In this document: positions 41,551-45,573 of the stretch, piece by piece
Layout of the letters: each line of letters opens with the position of its first letter
Position numbering within the stretch: the first letter of the stretch is position 1
Source: CAZZEX01 sp964653285
GTDB taxonomy: Bacteria > Chloroflexota > Anaerolineae > B4-G1
DNA: 45,573 nt
Assembly: GCA_964653285.1 (NCBI GenBank)
Contig: CAZZEX010000035.1
Coordinates: 1-45,573, forward strand
Reading direction: 5' to 3'
Translations under genes and position numbers: made by a program
Notes under the pieces: generated by a model
Databases searched by the model: none
Seen by the model: the letters and a program-made list of their open reading frames with translations, nothing else
Told to the model about the DNA's origin: nothing

Positions 41551-41784
41551 AAGGAGTGGACGTTGGCTGAGAACGAGCGAATGGGCGAGTCAGCGAATCA
41601 GCGGGTCGGCGAACCTGTCTTGAGCGAAGTGACATACCGCGTCATTCTGAGGGTAGCGAAGAATCTCTTGATCGCAGCGTGAGATTCCTCGCTTCGCTCG
41701 GAATGACGAAGTTGGTGACGGGCAAGGAGTGGGCGTTGGCTGAGAACGAGCGAATGGGCGAGTCAGCGAATCAGCGGGTCGGCG
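41551..41784. repeat. 61-bp direct repeat flanking a palindromic insertion at the hsdS start
   Basis: Positions 41551-41611 and 41724-41784 are 61-bp copies with one visible difference. Each has AAGGAG, six bases, and a TTG start followed by AENERMGESANQRVGE. Between them are 112 bp holding a palindrome (41641-41707). The first copy's frame ends at a TGA inside the insertion; only the second leads into hsdS. AGCGAAT words within the copies are shared with the recN insertion. Confidence 0.8.
41641..41707. mobile_element. MITE-like palindromic repeat (GTCATTC ... GAATGAC)
   Basis: Arms of 27 bp (41641-41667 and 41681-41707) match as inverted repeats at 23 of 27 positions around a 13-bp centre. 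The ends are GTCATTC/GAATGAC. A related, broken copy lies inside hsdM (45384-45436). No open frame; probably a non-autonomous element. Confidence 0.6.
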
Positions 41785-41817
41785 AATTGGTGAATGGGCA
41801 AGATGGCACGCCGCCAC

Positions 41818-42250
41818 TGCCCGATGGGTGGGTGTGGACGACAATCGGAGAAGCTTGCGAGGTTATCCTAGGACAGTCCCCGCCCTCCAGCACGTATAAC
41901 GCAGATGGCATTGGTTTGCCCTTCTATCAGGGGAAAGCCGAATTCGGCGATACGTATCCCACGCCGGTCAAATGGTGTTCAGAACCCAAGAAGATCGCTG
42001 AAGCCGGTGATATCCTGATTTCCGTCCGCGCCCCAGTCGGCCCGACCAATCTGTGTCGCGAGAAATCCTGTATTGGTCGAGGTCTATCGGCCATACGCCC
42101 CAAAGCTGGGATGCCTAATCTGTACTTCTTCTGTTTCCTGCGGGGTATTGAGCAAGACTGGCAGAGCAAAGCCACAGGTACAACTTTCTCAGCGATTAGT
42201 GGAAAGATCTTGCGAGAGCAGCAAGTTCCCCTCGCCCCCCTCCCCGAACA
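41818..42250 (+). repeat. 433-bp direct repeat, copy 1 (TRD1 of hsdS)
   Basis: Offset from copy 2 is exactly 718 bp; 432 of 433 positions are the same by reading. Sequence on either side diverges at once, so the repeat ends inside the coding region. Confidence 0.9.
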
Positions 42251-42535
42251 GCGCCGCATCGTGGCCGAGATCGAGACTGGATGCTGGCGTCGCGGCGCTG
42301 GCGCGGGTGCAGGCCAACCTGCGGCGCTACAAGGCATCCGTCCTCAAGGCCGCCTGCGAGGGGCGGCTCGTCCCCACGGAGGCTTCCCTGGCCCGCGCCG
42401 AGGGCCGCGACTACGAGCCCGCCGACCAACTCCTGGCCCGCATCCTGGCCGAGCGTCGCGCCCGGTGAGAGGCGGAGCATCCCGGCAAGCGGTACAAGAA
42501 ACCTGCTCCGCCGGATACGGAGAGACTGGCGGAGT

Positions 42536-42968
42536 TGCCCGATGGGTGGGTGTGGACGACAATCGGAGAAGCTTGCGAGGTTATCCTGGGACAGTCCCCG
42601 CCCTCCAGCACGTATAACGCAGATGGCATTGGTTTGCCCTTCTATCAGGGGAAAGCCGAATTCGGCGATACGTATCCCACGCCGGTCAAATGGTGTTCAG
42701 AACCCAAGAAGATCGCTGAAGCCGGTGATATCCTGATTTCCGTCCGCGCCCCAGTCGGCCCGACCAATCTGTGTCGCGAGAAATCCTGTATTGGTCGAGG
42801 TCTATCGGCCATACGCCCCAAAGCTGGGATGCCTAATCTGTACTTCTTCTGTTTCCTGCGGGGTATTGAGCAAGACTGGCAGAGCAAAGCCACAGGTACA
42901 ACTTTCTCAGCGATTAGTGGAAAGATCTTGCGAGAGCAGCAAGTTCCCCTCGCCCCCCTCCCCGAACA
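42536..42968 (+). repeat. 433-bp direct repeat, copy 2 (TRD2 of hsdS)
   Basis: See copy 1. The conserved PEQRRIVAE segment just downstream differs at several silent sites between the copies, so the duplication replaced only the TRD. Confidence 0.9.
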
Positions 42969-43168
42969 ACGTCGTATCGTCGCCGAGGTCGAGCGGCGGC
43001 TGTCGGTGGTGGCGGCGCTGGAGGGGACGGTTGCGGCGGCGCTGGCGCGCGCTCGCAGGCTGCGGCAGGCGGTGCTCAAGCAGGCGTTCGAGGGCCGGTT
43101 GGTGGAGCAGCACCCGGACGACGAGCCGGCGGCAGTGTTGTTGGAACGCATCCATACCCGTCGGTAAC

Positions 43169-43431
43169 GTAGGGGCGACCCTCGTGGTCGCCCTGTGGGG
43201 TGGGCACGGGAAACGAGGGTGGGCACGGGAAACGAGGGTGGGCACGGGAAACGAGGGCGGGTACGGGACACGAGGGCGGGCACGGGAAACGAGGGTGGGC
43301 ACGGGAAACGAGGGTGGGTACGGGACACGAGGGCGGGTACGGGACACGAGGGCGGGTACGGGACACGAGGGTGGGCACGGGAAACGAGGGTGGGTACGGG
43401 ACACGAGGGCGGGTACAAGACCCGCCCCTAC
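43169..43431. repeat. Inverted REP pair (BIME) expanded into a 19-bp tandem array
   Basis: The left REP is GTAG followed by a perfect hairpin GGGCGACC-CTCGT-GGTCGCCC (43169-43194). The right REP, on the minus strand, is GTAG then GGGCGGGT-CTTGT-ACCCGCCC (43431-43407). Between them are eleven 19-bp units and a degenerate twelfth starting at 43201. Units are of two kinds, GGGCACGGGAAACGAGGG (six) and GGGTACGGGACACGAGGG (five), in which two sites change together. The second kind resembles the right REP arm. GTAG 5' of a hairpin is the known recognition pattern of REP-associated transposases. Confidence 0.85.
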
Positions 43432-43474
43432 GGTGGACGGGAACGATGTCCGGTCGGAACAAGGGACAAATATA

Positions 43475-44074
43475 ATGCCATACGATTCCCAAAAACATCA
43501 TCGGCGTTCCATTCGCCTGAAGGGATACGGTTATACATCCCCAGGGGCGTATTTCGTCACTATCTGTACGCAAGGGCACGTCTGCATATTCGGAGACGTG
43601 GTGGATGGCGAGATGGTGTTGAACACCGCCGGCCGCATGGTGCAGGCTGTATGGGAATCCATTCCCGAACGATTCCCCACCATCAAGTCGGACGTGTACA
43701 CCATTATGCCCAACCATTTCCACGCGATTGTGGTCATCCACGAACCCGTTGCGGTAGGGGCAACCCTTGTGGTTGCCCCCAATGGGGCAGGGACAAGCCC
43801 TGCCCCTACGGCCACCACGGTCCGCCGACCGGCGTTGGGGGATGTGGTGGGGGCATTCAAATCTATCACAACCCACGAATACATTGTGGGCGTCCGAAAT
43901 AAGGGATGGCCGCCGTTCAATAAACGCCTGTGGCAACGGAATTATTGGGAACACATCATCCGCGACGAAAACGCGTACCAGCGCATCTACCAGTACATCA
44001 AAAACAACCCAGCGTGTTGGGAAGACGACCAATTGCATCCCGACGCTCCACCTAATCCGTTCAATCGGGGGTGA
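43475..44074 (+). CDS. REP-associated tyrosine transposase (RAYT, Y1/HUH family)
   Basis: The 199-residue protein is a RAYT, an IS200-like single-strand transposase relative that nicks at REP sequences. The HUH motif is H81-F82-H83 in YTIMPNHFHAIVVI. The catalytic Tyr should be in YQRIYQYIKNNP near 168-174 (Y174 is my guess). The N-terminal block LKGYGYTSPGAYFVTICTQG and the block RLWQRNYWEHIIRDENAY are typical. Residues 94-112 (VGATLVVAPNGAGTSPAPT) are not family sequence; they are encoded by a REP pair in frame. Start: ATG 43475 with AAGGGA upstream. It lies between hsdS and hsdM, 43 bp after its probable REP partner array and 4 bp before hsdM. Confidence 0.88.
   Translation: MPYDSQKHHRRSIRLKGYGYTSPGAYFVTICTQGHVCIFGDVVDGEMVLNTAGRMVQAVWESIPERFPTIKSDVYTIMPNHFHAIVVIHEPVAVGATLVVAPNGAGTSPAPTATTVRRPALGDVVGAFKSITTHEYIVGVRNKGWPPFNKRLWQRNYWEHIIRDENAYQRIYQYIKNNPACWEDDQLHPDAPPNPFNRG
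43754..43809. repeat. REP pair embedded in the RAYT reading frame
   Basis: GTAG plus hairpin GGGGCAACC-CTTGT-GGTTGCCCC starts at 43754. On the other strand GTAG plus GGGGCAGGG-CTTGT-CCCTGCCCC starts at 43809. Same layout and loop as the element at 43169-43431. The 56 bp are read through in frame. Confidence 0.85.
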
Positions 44075-44078
44075 ACCT

Positions 44079-45573
44079 ATGGCAACCGAATCCGCCACCA
44101 TCGTCCAACGGTTGTGGAACTACTGCAATGTCCTGCGCGACGACGGCGTCTCCTACGGCGACTACGTCGAACAACTCACCTACCTGCTCTTCCTCAAGAT
44201 GGCCGACGAGCAAGAGCGGGAGTTTGGCAAGGCCAGCGGTATCCCGCCGGAGTACAGTTGGGCCAGCCTGCGCGGCCTCGAAGGCGACGAGCTGGAGCGG
44301 TACTACCGCACCATCCTGGCCGAACTGGGGCGGGGGTCGGGCCTCATCCCCGTCATCTTCCGCAAGGCGCAGAACCGCATCCAGGACCCAGCCAAACTGC
44401 GCCGCCTGATCAACCTGATTGACGGCGAGACCTGGGTGGGCCTGGGCATAGACGTCAAGGGCGAGATCTACGAGGGGCTGCTGGAGAAGAACGCCCAGGA
44501 CATCAAGTCGGGCGCGGGGCAGTACTTCACGCCGCGCCCTCTCATCCAGGCGATGGTGGACGTGATGGCCCCTCGCCCCGGCCAGACGATCTGCGACCCG
44601 GCCTGCGGCACCGGCGGCTTCCTCATCGCTGCCCACGACTACATCGCCGCCCACCACGGCCCGCTGGACCGCGATCAGTGGCACCACCTCAACCACGAGG
44701 CGCTGCACGGCTGGGAAATCGTGGATAACGCCGCCCGGCTGTGCGTGATGAATCTCTACCTGCGCGGCATCGGTTCGACTACGCTCACCGCAGGCGGCGC
44801 TAACGGAGGCAAGAGCCCCATCCACGTCGGTGATTCGCTGGCTGCCGACCCCGGCGAGCGGTTCGACTTGGTGCTCACCAACCCGCCCTTCGGCAAGAAG
44901 AGCAGCGTCACCTACGTCACCGAGGAGGGGGAGATCCGCCGCGAGTCGCAAACGATTGTCCGCGACGACTTCTGGACCTCGACCAGCAACAAGCAGCTCA
45001 ACTTCGTGCAGCACGTCAAGACCATCCTCAAGATCAACGGCCGCGCGGCCGTCGTCGTGCCCGATAACGTCCTCTTTGAGGGTGGGGCGGGGGAGACAGT
45101 GCGGCGCAGGCTGCTTCACCAGTGCGACGTCCACACGCTGCTGCGGCTGCCCACCGGCATCTTCTACGCCCAGGGCGTCAAGGCCAACGTCCTCTTCTTC
45201 GACCGCAAGCCCGCCAGCGCGACTCCGTGGACCAAGACGCTGTGGATCTACGACTTGCGGACGAACATAAACTTCACCCTCAAGCAGAACCCTCTCACCC
45301 GCGCCGACCTGGACGAGTTCGTCGCCTGCTACAACCCGGCCAACCGGTACGACCGCACGCCGATATGGGCCGAAGACGAGGGCGAGATTTCTCGACTCCG
45401 CGACGCCTGGCGGCGCCGCTCCGCTCGAAATGACGATGGAAAGGCGGCCCAGGTTGGACCGCAGGGCCGCTGGCGTGCTTTCTCCTACGAGGAGTTGATG
45501 GCGCGCGACAAGGCCAGTCTCGACATCTTCTGGCTGCGGGACGAGTCGCTGGAGGAGACGGCCAACCTCCCCG
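44079..45573 (+). CDS. hsdM: Type I restriction-modification DNA methyltransferase subunit, C-terminus beyond window
   Basis: HsdM methylates adenine-N6 in the target set by HsdS, using S-adenosylmethionine. About 498 codons are visible and open. The helical N-terminal domain starts LWNYCNVLRDDGVSYGDYVE; GQYFTPRPLIQAMVDVM precedes the SAM-binding DPACGTGGF at 173-181, and the catalytic NPPF is at 268-271. LPTGIFYAQGVKANVLFF follows. Near 436-460 (SRLRDAWRRRSARNDD and on) is extra sequence coded by a palindromic repeat relative (45384-45436), just before the family block GRWRAFSYEELMARDKASLD. The frame is unbroken. It has no partner that looks intact in this window, so it may be an orphan or may work with a half-size HsdS. 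Confidence 0.93.
   Translation, partial: MATESATIVQRLWNYCNVLRDDGVSYGDYVEQLTYLLFLKMADEQEREFGKASGIPPEYSWASLRGLEGDELERYYRTILAELGRGSGLIPVIFRKAQNRIQDPAKLRRLINLIDGETWVGLGIDVKGEIYEGLLEKNAQDIKSGAGQYFTPRPLIQAMVDVMAPRPGQTICDPACGTGGFLIAAHDYIAAHHGPLDRDQWHHLNHEALHGWEIVDNAARLCVMNLYLRGIGSTTLTAGGANGGKSPIHVGDSLAADPGERFDLVLTNPPFGKKSSVTYVTEEGEIRRESQTIVRDDFWTSTSNKQLNFVQHVKTILKINGRAAVVVPDNVLFEGGAGETVRRRLLHQCDVHTLLRLPTGIFYAQGVKANVLFFDRKPASATPWTKTLWIYDLRTNINFTLKQNPLTRADLDEFVACYNPANRYDRTPIWAEDEGEISRLRDAWRRRSARNDDGKAAQVGPQGRWRAFSYEELMARDKASLDIFWLRDESLEETANLP
45384..45436. repeat. Relative of the GTCATTC palindrome inserted in frame in hsdM
   Basis: GAGATTTCTCGACTCCG (45384-45400) and GCTCCGCTCGAAATGAC (from 45417) resemble the arm of the element at 41681-41707, split by a GC-rich insert. 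It encodes an Arg-rich loop. Confidence 0.5.

Larger units (their letters stand above)
41736..43167 (+). pseudogene. hsdS: hsdS, specificity subunit with two identical target-recognition domains, frameshifted and with a stop
   Basis: HsdS sets the DNA target of a type I enzyme through two target-recognition domains (TRDs) separated by helical conserved regions. Here TRD1 (41818-42250) and TRD2 (42536-42968) are 433-bp copies with a single silent difference (41870 A, 42588 G). After TRD1 the frame breaks near 42280: the expected coiled coil (LDAGVAALARVQANLRRYK) continues in another frame. That frame is stopped by TGA at 42466-42468, where Trp (TGG) is expected before EAEHPGKRY, and then runs on into TRD2 and a C-terminal coiled coil to 43167. 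Start: TTG 41736 with AAGGAG. A half-size product from 42535 (ELPDGWVW...) with one TRD could still be made and dimerise. Confidence 0.9.

Noticed and set aside
43201..43428. CRISPR-like array upstream of a transposase
   Set aside because: 19-bp units abut each other, have no spacers, no cas gene is present, and REP hairpins flank the array.
42791..44074. 427-residue ORF running from hsdS through the array into the RAYT
   Set aside because: The first half is out of frame with hsdS and the middle is translated repeat. Homology begins only at 43475.

Overview
The window is about 45.6 kb of GC-rich bacterial DNA. The gene content suggests an uncultured member of the Chloroflexota, perhaps Anaerolineae-like: a UPF0182 membrane protein, EF-P with Arg at the modification site, an acyl-ACP reductase homologue, chains of GAF domains in one kinase, and many intergenic repeats built from shuffled short 'words'. 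This is an inference from gene content and repeat style. No rRNA, tRNA or CRISPR array was found.

Region 1 (1-15516) is mostly housekeeping. On the minus strand are a UPF0182 protein running off the left edge, a decayed MNT/HEPN toxin-antitoxin pair and efp with a good promoter. On the plus strand are a LytR-CpsA-Psr protein and a run of hisS, nadK, a zinc-finger membrane protein, recN, a 72-residue protein and a nucleotidyltransferase. A gene fragment and sbcC follow. Two minus-strand genes (histidine phosphatase and PH-like membrane protein) close the region, probably from a leaderless transcript.

Region 2 (15589-31879) is a co-directional run of twelve plus-strand genes headed by a strong promoter and a structured leader. 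It encodes a DUF4388 protein, an MglA/CvnD-like small GTPase, an alpha/beta hydrolase, a V4R-domain protein, a left-handed beta-helix protein, an acyl-ACP reductase homologue, a response regulator with a GGDDF domain, a 1948-residue multi-GAF hybrid kinase, a single-domain response regulator, a second alpha/beta hydrolase whose nucleophile Ser is Ala, and two ABC-2 permeases with no ATPase. It joins two-component and small-GTPase signalling to fatty-acyl/aldehyde chemistry and export. This is my best candidate for an undescribed system; its function is not known from the sequence.

Region 3 (31880-33630) is a graveyard: a truncated HD-domain gene with an intact promoter, a DUF3592-like membrane protein, an uncertain ORF and a 63-bp remnant of a type I methylase gene. 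A lipoprotein gene with nine 18-bp repeats follows (33635-35044), ending at a perfect palindromic terminator. Then come a minus-strand MFS transporter, a ChrB-domain protein, and a second MFS transporter with its PadR regulator.

Region 4 (38783 to the end) is a decaying type I restriction-modification locus: hsdR with a large internal deletion, an RHH/PIN toxin-antitoxin pair, hsdS with two target-recognition domains that are 432/433 identical in DNA but broken by a frameshift and a stop, a REP/BIME element expanded into a 19-bp array, a REP-associated tyrosine transposase (RAYT) that carries a REP pair inside its own reading frame, and an apparently intact hsdM running off the right edge.

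A theme across the window is that small repeats enter reading frames without breaking them (recN, sbcC, hsdM, RAYT) and supply the 3' ends of several genes (nadK, recN, the nucleotidyltransferase, the ChrB-domain gene).
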